From positions 62,001-126,000 of the forward strand of contig NZ_AP018208.1 in the NCBI RefSeq assembly GCF_002367995.1: a DNA stretch of 64,000 nt, in the 5' to 3' direction. Under the pieces are notes generated by a model, which was not told the DNA's origin, searched no databases, and worked only from the letters and a program-made list of their open reading frames with translations. Numbering within the stretch: the first letter of the stretch is position 1; each line of letters starts with the position of its first letter. Positions 26,761 to 35,930 of the stretch are shown piece by piece. A program made the translations under genes and the position numbers. The stretch comes from Calothrix brevissima NIES-22 (GTDB lineage Bacteria > Cyanobacteriota > Cyanobacteriia > Cyanobacteriales > Nostocaceae).

Positions 26761-28059
26761 GGTAGAAACCCCGTCCTTATAGGACGGCTTTACACGGAAC
26801 ATGGTAAAATGTGAAGTATGGAAAAAGCCTACCGCTACCGTTTTTACCCAACCACCGAGCAAGAACAAATATTGCGCCGGACGATTGGTTGTGTGCGGTT
26901 GGTTTTTAACCGAGCATTGGCTGCGAGAACCGAGGCTTGGTATGAGAGACAAGAGCGAGTAGATTACGCTCAAACCTCCACCATGTTGACGCAATGGAAA
27001 AAACTCGAAGAACTGGAATTTTTGAATGAGGTTAGCTGCGTTCCACTGCAACAAGGCTTGAGACATTTGCAAACTGCTTTCACTAATTTCTTTGCTGGTA
27101 GGGCAAGATACCCCAACTTCAAAACCAAACGTAGTGGAGGTAGTGCAGAGTTTACCAAGTCTGCTTTCCGATGGAAGGATGGACAAGTCTACTTGGCAAA
27201 GTGTTCTGAACCATTGCCAATTAAATGGTCTAGGCAACTTCCAAAGGGGTGTGAACCCAGCACCATCACAGTTAGACTTGAGCCTTCTGGACGATGGTTT
27301 GTTAGTTTGCGGATTAATGATCCAACTGACGAAACTTTGCAGCCAGTCGATAGTGCTGTTGGGTTGGATGTTGGAGTGAGTAGTCTTGTTACCCTGAGTA
27401 CGGGTGAAAAGATTGCTAATCCCAAAGCGTTTGACAAGCACTATCAAAAGTTGAGGAAAGCGCAAAAGTCTTTGAGCCGAAAACAGAAACTTTCTCGCAA
27501 CCGAGACAAAGCAAGACTCAAAGTAGCTCGGATTCAAGCTAAAATTTCCGACTCCAGGAAAGACCATACCCACAAACTGACAACTCGACTGATTCGTGAA
27601 AACCAAACGATAGTGGTTGAGGATTTGGCGGTTAAGAACATGGTCAAGAATCCCAAACTCGCTCGTGCTATCAGTGATGCAGTATGGGGCGAGTTGGTGA
27701 GGCAACTGGAATATAAAGCCAAATGGTATGGTCGAACCTTGGTGAAGATTGACCGATGGTTTCCTAGCTCTAAACGCTGTGGGCATTGCGGTCACGTTGT
27801 GGAAAAGTTGTCGTTGAATATCAGGGAATGGGATTGCCCCAACTGCGGGACGCATCACGACCGAGATATCAACGCAGCTAAGAACATTTTGGCGGTGGGA
27901 CACACCGTTGCAGTCTGTGGAGCGAACATAAGACCTGATAGGCATAAGTCTAAAGGGCAGTTGCGAAAATCCCCTGAGCGCAGTCGAAGGGGAAAGAAAC
28001 AGAAACCCGAATCGTGAGGTTTGGGAATCACCGCACTTTTAGGGCGGTGAGGATGTCAA
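26761..28059 (+). mobile_element. IS200/IS605-type element with tnpB copy B
   Basis: The left end carries a hairpin CCGTCC/GGACGG (26771-26776 with 26782-26787). The right end has CACCGC/GCGGTG (28029-28034 with 28044-28049), followed by AGGATGTCAA. Subterminal hairpins without inverted terminal repeats are typical of this superfamily. No tnpA is present. The ends are placed from hairpins and from reconstruction of the interrupted gene, to within a few bases. Confidence 0.7.
26818..28017 (+). CDS. tnpB: TnpB RNA-guided nuclease (copy B)
   Basis: The 399-residue protein has the RuvC residues D (GLDVGVSSL), E (VVEDLAVKN) and D (HDRDINAAKN), plus the zinc ribbon CGHCGH and CPNCGT. The C-terminal 40 residues are basic and contain a segment (KSPERSRRGKK) partly encoded by a dispersed repeat. 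It belongs to the IS200/IS605 or IS607-type accessory nucleases that use a guide RNA from the element's right end; the sequence from about 27950 to 28059 is the likely scaffold. The gene appears intact. Confidence 0.92.
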   Translation: MEKAYRYRFYPTTEQEQILRRTIGCVRLVFNRALAARTEAWYERQERVDYAQTSTMLTQWKKLEELEFLNEVSCVPLQQGLRHLQTAFTNFFAGRARYPNFKTKRSGGSAEFTKSAFRWKDGQVYLAKCSEPLPIKWSRQLPKGCEPSTITVRLEPSGRWFVSLRINDPTDETLQPVDSAVGLDVGVSSLVTLSTGEKIANPKAFDKHYQKLRKAQKSLSRKQKLSRNRDKARLKVARIQAKISDSRKDHTHKLTTRLIRENQTIVVEDLAVKNMVKNPKLARAISDAVWGELVRQLEYKAKWYGRTLVKIDRWFPSSKRCGHCGHVVEKLSLNIREWDCPNCGTHHDRDINAAKNILAVGHTVAVCGANIRPDRHKSKGQLRKSPERSRRGKKQKPES

Positions 28060-28155
28060 CCAGCCTCCTCTGCCACGACCGTCGCGGTGGCCTTACTGGG
28101 TGTTTGTTCCGCTCTGCGCGTTTGCATATACTCTGTTCTGCTTTACTTTTATTAT

Positions 28156-29659
28156 CTGGAGTTTAGACTAAATGGGAGAGATGAAAGAGAAAAAGGGGAT
28201 GTCTGATTGAAGACAGTCCCCCTTTCGGCAGAAGCTAAGAGAGAATCACCTACTCTTATCTGCCAATATGAAACGTGCCAGACTCGAAGAATTTCGTCAA
28301 GCCGCCTATACGCATCTAGGCAAAGCACATGATGCAACATTTGAACTAACAGATGCGATACTGTTGACCCGTAATGTCTACAGTCTGGCAGATTTATCTT
28401 TATCGCCAGTGTTTAGACGTAAATGGCCGAGTATCTATGAAGCGATACAAGATACCAAACCAGACCGTGAGAAATTAATGGAGTTATATATCAAGCAAAT
28501 ACCAACAGAAAAACGCATATTGTTGGCAGGAGACCATACAGCTTGGTCACGCCCAGATGCGGTGACACTCAAAGAACGGACAATAGAACACAGTAGCACA
28601 GCGATCGCGGGAAATAAACCGATTACGATTGGGCAGGGATATAGTACTATAGCTTGGATACCAGAGGATTCAGGAAGTTGGGCACTACCGCTGAGGCATG
28701 AACGGATTACCAGTTGGGACAATCCGATTGAGAAAGCAGTTGAACAACTCAAAAAGGTATGTGAATCAATGTCTGTTCGACCAATTTCGCTTTGGGACAG
28801 TGAATATGGTTGTGCGCCTTTCGTATTAAAGACAGCTAGTATAAAAGCCGATATCTTAGTTAGACTGCGTTCAAATCTGTGTCTATGGGGCGCACCACCT
28901 GCTTACTCTGGCAAGGGTCGTCCTCGCAAGCATGGTGCTCAATTTAAACTCAATGAACCCTCAACCTGGGGCGAAGTGGCATCTGTGCTGGAAGTAAATG
29001 ACCCAAAATTGGGACGAGTTAAAGTCAGTCTGTGGGAAGATTTGCATTTTCGCAAAGCTGCTGCACGCCCAATGATGCTACTGAAGGTGGAACGTCTTGA
29101 TCTTGATGGCAATTTGAGAGTATTAAGACCCTTGTGGTTGGCTTGGGTTGGGGAACAAATGCCACCATTGGATGAAGTTTGGCGATTGTACTTGCGCCGA
29201 TTCACGATTGACCATTGGTATCGTTTTCTTAAGCAACGCTTACATTGGACAGTACCAAAATTCAGTACTCCAGAACAATGTGAACATTGGAGTGACTTAA
29301 TGCCGTTAATCACTTGGGAGTTATGGTTAGCTTGTGATATCGTTGCTGATAATCCTCTTCCTTGGCAGAAGTCAATGGATAAATTGACCCCAGGACGAGT
29401 TGCTCAAGCTATGGGTGGAGTTTTCGCCGCGATTGGTACTCCTACCTCTCCACCCAAACCTCGTGGAAAGTCCCTTGGGTGGACACCAGGTAAAGTCCGT
29501 AACCGGAAAATACGATATCCAATTGTTAAAAAGACTGCTTCTAAACCACGCAAAGAGGAACAAAAATCTGCTTAATCTCAAATATCTTCATTCTTGAAGG
29601 TTGTGTTTTATTAACTCAGCACTGCTGGGTCATTTGTTGCTGTCTAGTCTAAACTCAAA
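28156..29659 (+). mobile_element. IS copy 2 (1,504 bp), inverted relative to copies 1, 3 and 4
   Basis: It runs from CTGGAGTTTAGACTAAAT to TAGTCTAAACTCAAA with a 7-bp duplication TTATTAT on both sides (28149-28155, 29660-29666). It interrupts the small membrane-protein gene. Only 179 bp separate it from copy 3, which is in the opposite orientation. Confidence 0.93.
28268..29575 (+). CDS. DDE transposase of IS copy 2
   Basis: This is identical at protein level to the 435-residue transposase of copy 1, with the same D89, D177 and Y-x2-R-x3-D-x6-K positions. It is the only plus-strand copy. Its start and stop lie 112 and 84 bp from the element ends. Confidence 0.88.
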   Translation: MKRARLEEFRQAAYTHLGKAHDATFELTDAILLTRNVYSLADLSLSPVFRRKWPSIYEAIQDTKPDREKLMELYIKQIPTEKRILLAGDHTAWSRPDAVTLKERTIEHSSTAIAGNKPITIGQGYSTIAWIPEDSGSWALPLRHERITSWDNPIEKAVEQLKKVCESMSVRPISLWDSEYGCAPFVLKTASIKADILVRLRSNLCLWGAPPAYSGKGRPRKHGAQFKLNEPSTWGEVASVLEVNDPKLGRVKVSLWEDLHFRKAAARPMMLLKVERLDLDGNLRVLRPLWLAWVGEQMPPLDEVWRLYLRRFTIDHWYRFLKQRLHWTVPKFSTPEQCEHWSDLMPLITWELWLACDIVADNPLPWQKSMDKLTPGRVAQAMGGVFAAIGTPTSPPKPRGKSLGWTPGKVRNRKIRYPIVKKTASKPRKEEQKSA

Positions 29660-29838
29660 TTATTATGGCTGCTTGGGGTATGCGCGGTGAATCGAAGCCG
29701 TGGTGGTATGTGGTGGCCCAGGTGCTGGCAATACCAGGTGTGTGGTTGCCCCCTTACATCGGCGCGCCATTATGGGGTGGAATTATGGGTTTCGTCCTCA
29801 TCCGACTGTTCCGGCTGATTCGGAGCCGTCGTCGCTGA

Positions 29839-31342
29839 TTTGAGTTTAGACTAGACAGCAACAAATGACCCAGCAGTGCTGAGTTAATAAAACACAACCT
29901 TCAAGAATGAAGATATTTGAGATTAAGCAGATTTTTGTTCCTCTTTGCGTGGTTTAGAAGCAGTCTTTTTAACAATTGGATATCGTATTTTCCGGTTACG
30001 GACTTTACCTGGTGTCCACCCAAGGGACTTTCCACGAGGTTTGGGTGGAGAGGTAGGAGTACCAATCGCGGCGAAAACTCCACCCATAGCTTGAGCAACT
30101 CGTCCTGGGGTCAATTTATCCATTGACTTCTGCCAAGGAAGAGGATTATCAGCAACGATATCACAAGCTAACCATAACTCCCAAGTGATTAACGGCATTA
30201 AGTCACTCCAATGTTCACATTGTTCTGGAGTACTGAATTTTGGTACTGTCCAATGTAAGCGTTGCTTAAGAAAACGATACCAATGGTCAATCGTGAATCG
30301 GCGCAAGTACAATCGCCAAACTTCATCCAATGGTGGCATTTGTTCCCCAACCCAAGCCAACCACAAGGGTCTTAATACTCTCAAATTGCCATCAAGATCA
30401 AGACGTTCCACCTTCAGTAGCATCATTGGGCGTGCAGCAGCTTTGCGAAAATGCAAATCTTCCCACAGACTGACTTTAACTCGTCCCAATTTTGGGTCAT
30501 TTACTTCCAGCACAGATGCCACTTCGCCCCAGGTTGAGGGTTCATTGAGTTTAAATTGAGCACCATGCTTGCGAGGACGACCCTTGCCAGAGTAAGCAGG
30601 TGGTGCGCCCCATAGACACAGATTTGAACGCAGTCTAACTAAGATATCGGCTTTTATACTAGCTGTCTTTAATACGAAAGGCGCACAACCATATTCACTG
30701 TCCCAAAGCGAAATTGGTCGAACAGACATTGATTCACATACCTTTTTGAGTTGTTCAACTGCTTTCTCAATCGGATTGTCCCAACTGGTAATCCGTTCAT
30801 GCCTCAGCGGTAGTGCCCAACTTCCTGAATCCTCTGGTATCCAAGCTATAGTACTATATCCCTGCCCAATCGTAATCGGTTTATTTCCCGCGATCGCTGT
30901 GCTACTGTGTTCTATTGTCCGTTCTTTGAGTGTCACCGCATCTGGGCGTGACCAAGCTGTATGGTCTCCTGCCAACAATATGCGTTTTTCTGTTGGTATT
31001 TGCTTGATATATAACTCCATTAATTTCTCACGGTCTGGTTTGGTATCTTGTATCGCTTCATAGATACTCGGCCATTTACGTCTAAACACTGGCGATAAAG
31101 ATAAATCTGCCAGACTGTAGACATTACGGGTCAACAGTATCGCATCTGTTAGTTCAAATGTTGCATCATGTGCTTTGCCTAGATGCGTATAGGCGGCTTG
31201 ACGAAATTCTTCGAGTCTGGCACGTTTCATATTGGCAGATAAGAGTAGGTGATTCTCTCTTAGCTTCTGCCGAAAGGGGGACTGTCTTCAATCAGACATC
31301 CCCTTTTTCTCTTTCATCTCTCCCATTTAGTCTAAACTCCAG
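29839..31342 (-). mobile_element. IS copy 3 (1,504 bp)
   Basis: It starts TTTGAGTTTAGACTAG and ends AAACTCCAG at 31342. A 6-bp direct repeat CGCTGA flanks it (29833-29838, 31343-31348), one base shorter than at copies 1 and 2. The TGA of this repeat is the stop codon of the small membrane protein, so the insertion sits exactly at the gene end. Confidence 0.92.
29923..31230 (-). CDS. DDE transposase of IS copy 3
   Basis: It is identical at protein level to the transposases of copies 1, 2 and 4. With copy 2 it forms a 1.5-kb inverted repeat around a 179-bp spacer; because each copy has its own target duplication, the pair arose by two insertions, not by movement as one composite transposon. 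Confidence 0.88.
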   Translation of the reverse strand: MKRARLEEFRQAAYTHLGKAHDATFELTDAILLTRNVYSLADLSLSPVFRRKWPSIYEAIQDTKPDREKLMELYIKQIPTEKRILLAGDHTAWSRPDAVTLKERTIEHSSTAIAGNKPITIGQGYSTIAWIPEDSGSWALPLRHERITSWDNPIEKAVEQLKKVCESMSVRPISLWDSEYGCAPFVLKTASIKADILVRLRSNLCLWGAPPAYSGKGRPRKHGAQFKLNEPSTWGEVASVLEVNDPKLGRVKVSLWEDLHFRKAAARPMMLLKVERLDLDGNLRVLRPLWLAWVGEQMPPLDEVWRLYLRRFTIDHWYRFLKQRLHWTVPKFSTPEQCEHWSDLMPLITWELWLACDIVADNPLPWQKSMDKLTPGRVAQAMGGVFAAIGTPTSPPKPRGKSLGWTPGKVRNRKIRYPIVKKTASKPRKEEQKSA

Positions 31343-31462
31343 CGCTGAGCTTGGGTCGTTATGCGGCTCAATCTAATGGTTGGGGCTGCTCTTTAAGTCT
31401 AGACGACACAGAATTTGCAAGCACTTTTTTGAGGTGTTTTCCCATAAAGTCAACACGCTAGC

Positions 31463-33031
31463 CTAGACCAGACCCAAAACTTCTTTGAGCTTTACAGCAT
31501 ACTTCTCTGCAACCACCTTATCACTACCCTCATTTTCAATATCCCGTACCCAACTCTGACTCATCCCTACCGCACGAGCAATCTCCCTTTGACTTATGCG
31601 CTTGGCTGTTCTAATCTGCCGTAAAATAGCCCCAGTAAGTTCGCTTGTTTGAGATAATTCAAAAATTTGTGGCGTAGCCTCTGCCAGGGAATGTGTTTTT
31701 ACTATTTTATAGGTGCTGACTATGGTGTGTGCATTATGATTTTTTGTCTCATGTTGAGAAATTTCTTGAGCAGTTTGCTGTTTTTGAGTCTCAAATTTAC
31801 TCAAATGATTTTGGCTTTGAACTGACACCTTCAAAATCAACTTTGCAGGCAACAAAACATTTTGAATATAGTTATCTGGCAATCTTTTAGTTCCAAGAAG
31901 CTCCTGATTTCGTTCTTTTGCAGATAAATTACTCAGTTCATCCGGCATCGCCCATAAAGGTCTGAGCCATAATGGGTAAGTTTTATCATCAAACTCTATT
32001 TTGATACCAACCTTATCTTTTAAAATTAGTAATGCCTCTTCCAGATTTTCTTTTAGTCTCCAGCCGTAACGATAATCATTAATTGCTTGTTCAATTTGAT
32101 AGGATGGCAAAATGTTACTCAATAAGCTATGAACTGTGTAAACACCATTCTTGTGAGCGCGACTATTCTGAATAATATACAATGCTAGACTTGTAGCTAG
32201 TTTTTGTTGATGTGGATCTAGATCAAAAACTTGCTTGGGGATAAATCCATACTGGTACAGAGCGGTTTTTGACTGCTCACCTTGGGAATTGAGGAAATTG
32301 TAAGTCCAAAGACCTGGTTGCACGCGGATTATCACTTCGCAAAGATCATCATCTTCCCCGAACAAATTTGGTTGACTATATTCCTGTACGCTCACCATCC
32401 AAAGCAGGCAACGCTCTTTGATACAAAGGTTTAACTCCCCTTCATACCAGTGGATAACTGCACCCAAAGTCCCTACTACCACGGCTAAGTCTGCGATCGC
32501 CTTAAGTCTTTGAGATTTTGTCAGTTTTTTACTTTTATATATCTTCAGTGTTTTGATAAGTTCTGAACCTCGCAAAACAAATGGTTGTTTCCAAGGTTCT
32601 GCTTGTCCAGCTGCATATGTGGCGAACACAGCATGGAGCCTTGCTGCCATTACACCATATTGCTCCAGAATTTGATGTTCGGCGCGGTCTAAGATGTATT
32701 GCGGTTGATGCTCTTGTTTATGAAGAATGTAAAACTCAATATAACGACCCTTTCCAAATGGTTTTTGGAAGTAAAGGCTGCCATTACTGTACTCACTCCA
32801 GTCTGGGTGCTTAAGGTATGCTTGAGTGGCACTAACAATTGGTGCGCCTGTTGCGGTCATCTCGTAATTTTTGCTTGTAAACAGCGGTGGTTTTGTAAAA
32901 GGAAGGTTTTTTGGTTTTCTAAGACGCTTATTTGTTTTTGCTGTTGGTGGTACTTCTAACCCAGAAATGCTTAGTTGATAGTTTGATGATTGAGGGTTAC
33001 CATACTCTATTTTATCCTGTTTGACCGACAT
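31463..33031 (-). CDS. Plasmid-type DNA-binding protein with C-terminal HTH (XRE) domain
   Basis: The 522-residue protein ends with a clear Cro/C1-type helix-turn-helix (about residues 465-510: LRQIRTAKRISQREIARAVGMSQSWVRDIE). The larger N-terminal part (residues 60-400) is not recognised; it is soluble and has alternating Trp/Tyr-rich strands and helices. Proteins of this layout near rep genes often act in replication control or as accessory initiators, but that is inference. Its ATG overlaps the stop of a 75-codon frame upstream (TAATG). Confidence 0.7.
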   Translation of the reverse strand: MSVKQDKIEYGNPQSSNYQLSISGLEVPPTAKTNKRLRKPKNLPFTKPPLFTSKNYEMTATGAPIVSATQAYLKHPDWSEYSNGSLYFQKPFGKGRYIEFYILHKQEHQPQYILDRAEHQILEQYGVMAARLHAVFATYAAGQAEPWKQPFVLRGSELIKTLKIYKSKKLTKSQRLKAIADLAVVVGTLGAVIHWYEGELNLCIKERCLLWMVSVQEYSQPNLFGEDDDLCEVIIRVQPGLWTYNFLNSQGEQSKTALYQYGFIPKQVFDLDPHQQKLATSLALYIIQNSRAHKNGVYTVHSLLSNILPSYQIEQAINDYRYGWRLKENLEEALLILKDKVGIKIEFDDKTYPLWLRPLWAMPDELSNLSAKERNQELLGTKRLPDNYIQNVLLPAKLILKVSVQSQNHLSKFETQKQQTAQEISQHETKNHNAHTIVSTYKIVKTHSLAEATPQIFELSQTSELTGAILRQIRTAKRISQREIARAVGMSQSWVRDIENEGSDKVVAEKYAVKLKEVLGLV

Positions 33032-33258
33032 TAGGGTTGCCCTCCCCAGCCACGCAAGATATGCGATTGAGAATTGGGGATAAATGTCAGGATAATTCTC
33101 AAGCTATTATCTAATGCATTAAGCCATACTGCTCTCAATCCCAACAGTTGTAAATTATTTGAGTTGTATTTAGGAATGCCTGCTTGTTTGCCCATAAACC
33201 AAACCAAAATCATATAATTTGCTAAAGAAAAAGCAAACAGCAAAGTTTGTACTGCCAC
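33031..33258 (-). CDS. Doubtful small ORF overlapping the next start
   Basis: This 75-codon frame has a hydrophobic N-terminus (LLFAFSLANYMILVWFM). Its TAA overlaps the ATG of the 522-residue gene, which would allow translational coupling. No ribosome site or family is recognised, so it may be only a leader or chance frame. Confidence 0.3.
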   Translation of the reverse strand: MAVQTLLFAFSLANYMILVWFMGKQAGIPKYNSNNLQLLGLRAVWLNALDNSLRIILTFIPNSQSHILRGWGGQP

Positions 33259-33410
33259 ATGGCAGTAATGACCAAGTTTTGTAACTATCCTCGCTAGAAT
33301 CAGTTTTTCAGGCTGAAGAGCGCCCCTTTTGACTGTTTAAGGCTCTAGGGCAACAATTTCTGTTTTGCATTACATCGAACACAGACGTGCTTGAGTTCGC
33401 CTTGCCTTTT

Positions 33411-34400
33411 TCAAGTAATTTCTGATACCTGAACATCGATAATATTCTGATGAATCTGCGGATTTGGGGATGTCTCTTTTTTGAGAACCGCTGCTTTCAA
33501 AAGCTTTGCAACCCAGTCAACTACAACTAAACCAGATTCTTTGGCAGCATCTTGTATTAATGGCTGCAAGTACGCAGGCAGTTGTAGAGTTAAGGTAAAG
33601 GTTTCTTGTAATGGTGGCCGAGACTTGTTGATTTCATCTGACTCTGCCCATCGATGAGTCCAGAATTCGCATTCAGCTGCCCGTTGATTACCGTCCTTTT
33701 CGATAAAGCTCAATTTCCCCAGTTGATAGCAATAGAAGCTTTGGGGGTCATCAACAAACTCTCGGCTGCAATGAGCACAGTTCCAGCAGCTGCGCGCAAC
33801 TGATTTTGTAGAGTTGTTAGTTGATTGTTGTTGGTTAGGAGTTTTCTTTTTCCTAGATTTGGTTACTACACTACCTTGCTGATATTCTTTAGCAACTTGC
33901 GCAACGTGGACAGATGTAACTTTGCCACTTGGAGCCGTAGAAACTGCTTTATTCCAAGCTTCCCGTTGTTTTTCGGGAGGTAGTACTGTTAGAGGACGGG
34001 CTTGGCGCTCATTGGCGGGAAGAATTTGTGCGCCATGGCGCACATTTTCATAAACTGAGGCAGCCTCAATCAGCTGATAAGCCGAACGCCGAGACATCTC
34101 CCAACGAGTAATGCAATATTCCTCAAAATTTTTGTAGTCTTGCCGATATAAACGTTGATCTTGAATTTGGCGTAAGGCTTGTCCTATTTCCCAAAATGCT
34201 CTTAATCCACGTTCAACTGTAGCTTCTAACCTCCTTAGTTCTTGCGCCTCAGTTTCGCTAATAATTTCCATGTCCGATACACTTTGACCATTAGCGTTGT
34301 TTTGCTTATGGTCTTGGTTTAACTCCACTGGCTCACAATCATGAGTGGGAGTAAGAAGATTAAGTGTATCCAAATCAACGGTAGAGTTAGAGGATGACAT
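33411..34400 (-). CDS. Plasmid-type DNA-binding protein with Cys-rich segment
   Basis: The 329-residue protein has a helical segment at residues 50-120 (GLRAFWEIGQALRQI, YKNFEEYCITRWEMSRRSAYQLIEAA) that reads like the helix-turn-helix region of ParB-like or phage regulator proteins. A basic, Gln/Asn-rich linker follows, then cysteines in CWNCAHC and CYQL...CEFW that could bind zinc. The C-terminal LTLQLPAYLQPLIQDAA looks like a small dimerisation fold. Direct repeats with TGCA dyads lie upstream (34505-34541), a possible operator. A role in plasmid maintenance is likely but unproven. Confidence 0.65.
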   Translation of the reverse strand: MSSSNSTVDLDTLNLLTPTHDCEPVELNQDHKQNNANGQSVSDMEIISETEAQELRRLEATVERGLRAFWEIGQALRQIQDQRLYRQDYKNFEEYCITRWEMSRRSAYQLIEAASVYENVRHGAQILPANERQARPLTVLPPEKQREAWNKAVSTAPSGKVTSVHVAQVAKEYQQGSVVTKSRKKKTPNQQQSTNNSTKSVARSCWNCAHCSREFVDDPQSFYCYQLGKLSFIEKDGNQRAAECEFWTHRWAESDEINKSRPPLQETFTLTLQLPAYLQPLIQDAAKESGLVVVDWVAKLLKAAVLKKETSPNPQIHQNIIDVQVSEIT

Positions 34401-34504
34401 TGATATGTTTTTTCCTCTGACAAGGTTTAAAGTCTTTGTGTAAACTGAAGGTATACTTAACTACGCTGTTATCAACAGATGTTTTTGTATACACATTAGT
34501 AAGT

Positions 34505-34541
34505 TTGCACGATGCAATAGTAAGCATTGCACAATGCAATA
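34505..34541. promoter_or_regulatory. Two direct repeats TTGCACRATGCAATA, candidate operator
   Basis: TTGCACGATGCAATA (34505-34519) and TTGCACAATGCAATA (34527-34541) are spaced by 22 bp, about two helical turns, roughly 100 bp upstream of the start at 34400. Each contains a TGCAnnnTGCA dyad, as expected for a dimeric regulator. Confidence 0.5.
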
Positions 34542-34600
34542 ATAATTACATAGGATGCTTTAAATTTCTTAATAAAAATATTTTGTAGTATAGTATACAA

Positions 34601-35330
34601 AATATTAAGACTTATTGTGCATAAACATATATTGTGATGGTCGATATCACCTCTGATTTACCGAAAAGGAGGGCTGGGGAAGCCAGGGAGGCTAGGAGAG
34701 AAAGCCCTTCGTAGATGGTCGCAAGCCTCCGAATTTATTCGGAAAAAACAAAAAACACTTGCTTCGAGACGGATAAGCGCGAGAAGCAATATGTCTGTGA
34801 CTGTTGCCTAATAGTTTAAGCTCTTGTTCTCTCCTCCAGTTTCCCTTTCTTCCCCGGCTCTCTTCCTTAACTTAAGTTCTGCTATACGTAGTTGATGCGA
34901 CTATTGGTTGATGAGTTGGAAGTACCAAATTTAACATCAAAGACCATTGAATTATTATGTTACGTGTGTTCTTATTTAGGAAAGCTGGTCTTTATAGCCC
35001 AAAATGCCTGTATTAAAACCAAGGAAGGAAAAAACAAGTATTCTAAAAAATTCCTAAAACTGAGATAAATTAATCACCGTGCTAATGAAGTCGAGACTTG
35101 ATGGTGTTCGAGTGAAAGCATCCCTTATGAATATGAAGAGTCGGGACATAAATTTTTGGTTGGTTTATTTATTTACAATTGCTTGGGGTAGCTGAAACCC
35201 TTGTAAATATTAGAATTTTAGTCTTAAATTAGTTATATTTAGATTAATAATCTAACTCCACAACGGCTGCCCTAGTATCCTTTAGTGGTTAGTATCCAGT
35301 GGTATAAATACTAAATTAAATTACGTAAGC
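34601..35330. other. Non-coding region with structured inverted repeats
   Basis: No gene is seen. A purine-rich arm at 34668-34704 (GGAGGGCTGGGGAAG and on) imperfectly pairs with 34825-34866 (ending TTCCCCGGCTCTCTTCC), about 120 bp apart. Between them lie a hairpin CCGAA/TTCGG followed by an A-rich run (34729-34755, a possible minus-strand terminator) and TTGCTTC/GAAGCAA (34769-34799). The whole could form one structured RNA or a single-strand origin. Confidence 0.4.
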
Positions 35331-35783
35331 ATGAAGCCTTCAGTATCATTTGCCACTTTTAATTCCGGGTCTTCTACAATGCAGGAACGCCAGAAACGAT
35401 TAGCTCAGTTGATTGAGCATCTATTACAAGATGGCTGGACTCAAACGACTTTATCTGAAGCGCTCGGTGTAGATTTCACAACTGTTTATCGGTGGTTGAA
35501 GGGTAAAACTATTCCGGAAGCTGATTCTAGGAACTTTCAGCGGTTAGCTAAGGTAACTGGTGGCGACAGTGCATCATTACAACTTTACTTAGATGGTGAA
35601 ATTTCGCTATCGACATACTGCCAAGGTTTGGAAAAAGAACAAGTGGAGGGTATAAAACAACATAAAATCCTGACTTCTGAACAGATTAAAAAAGAAGTTT
35701 TAGCACAAATTTATTTACTTGATCCAGCAGATATTGCAGAAGTAATTTCTACAACTGTAGCATTTTTAATTAAGCGAGCTTGA
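35331..35783 (+). CDS. HTH (XRE-like) plasmid regulator
   Basis: The 150-residue protein has a helix-turn-helix at about residues 30-60 (QDGWTQTTLSEALGVDFTTVYRWLKGKTIPEA), typical of Cro/C1-like regulators. The C-terminal half is helical (AQIYLLDPADIAEVISTTVAFLIKRA) and may mediate dimerisation. A shorter start at Met 17 (MQERQKRLAQ) is possible. It is monocistronic and faces the PLD-SNF2 gene. It probably controls plasmid genes; the target is not visible. Confidence 0.75.
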   Translation: MKPSVSFATFNSGSSTMQERQKRLAQLIEHLLQDGWTQTTLSEALGVDFTTVYRWLKGKTIPEADSRNFQRLAKVTGGDSASLQLYLDGEISLSTYCQGLEKEQVEGIKQHKILTSEQIKKEVLAQIYLLDPADIAEVISTTVAFLIKRA

Positions 35784-35818
35784 ATGAATTATCAGTAAAC
35801 CAAAGAGTTTTTCAGAGA

Positions 35819-35852
35819 AGAGCGATGGCTACGCCCGCCACAGGCATCGCTA
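35819..35852. repeat. Small palindromic dispersed repeat
   Basis: AGCGATGGCT and AGGCATCGCT form the arms of a short hairpin with a GC-rich loop (ACGCCCGCCAC). This type of palindrome is widespread in cyanobacterial intergenic DNA. It lies between two convergent genes, so it may also act as a terminator. Confidence 0.5.
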
Positions 35853-35930
35853 AATACTTTGTAGCTTACGATACTTTTTAGCACTCGCTCCTTTAACCAG
35901 CAGATAATGGATAATGATTATGTTTGATGG

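Larger units (their letters stand above)
26725..29838 (+). pseudogene. Small GC-rich membrane-protein gene split by two mobile elements
   Basis: Three pieces join into one plausible protein: 26725-26762 (MPKSEPPVIENL), 28060-28155 (QPPLPRPSRWPYWVFVPL and on), and 29667-29838 (AAWGMRGESKPWWYVV to the end FRLIRSRRR). Removing the IS605-type element and IS copy 2 with one 7-bp duplication restores ...FTFIMAAWG in frame. The result is about 100 residues with a Pro-rich N-terminus, two or three membrane segments and a basic C-terminus. IS copy 3 sits exactly at its stop codon. Its GC content is higher than its surroundings, suggesting transfer. Exact joining at the first element is uncertain. The last part could still be translated alone from ATG 29665 (57 residues). 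Confidence 0.6.

Noticed and set aside
26713-27945. 410-codon minus-strand frame opposite tnpB copy B
   Set aside because: It is antisense to a gene with all TnpB motifs; its translation is low-complexity and has no domain.
28156-31342. Composite transposon made of IS copies 2 and 3
   Set aside because: Each copy has its own target duplication, so they inserted separately; the spacer is host gene sequence.
26590-31470. Similar blocks (AAGTCTAGAC ... AAAGTCAACA ... TAGACC) on both sides of the small membrane gene, considered as attC or att sites
   Set aside because: They share only short stretches, and no proper attC core-site pair or foldable structure was found; kept as a possible ancient duplication only.
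33031-33258. Membrane peptide coupled to the HTH gene
   Set aside because: The TAATG overlap is suggestive, but no ribosome site or conservation can be shown, so it is listed only as doubtful.
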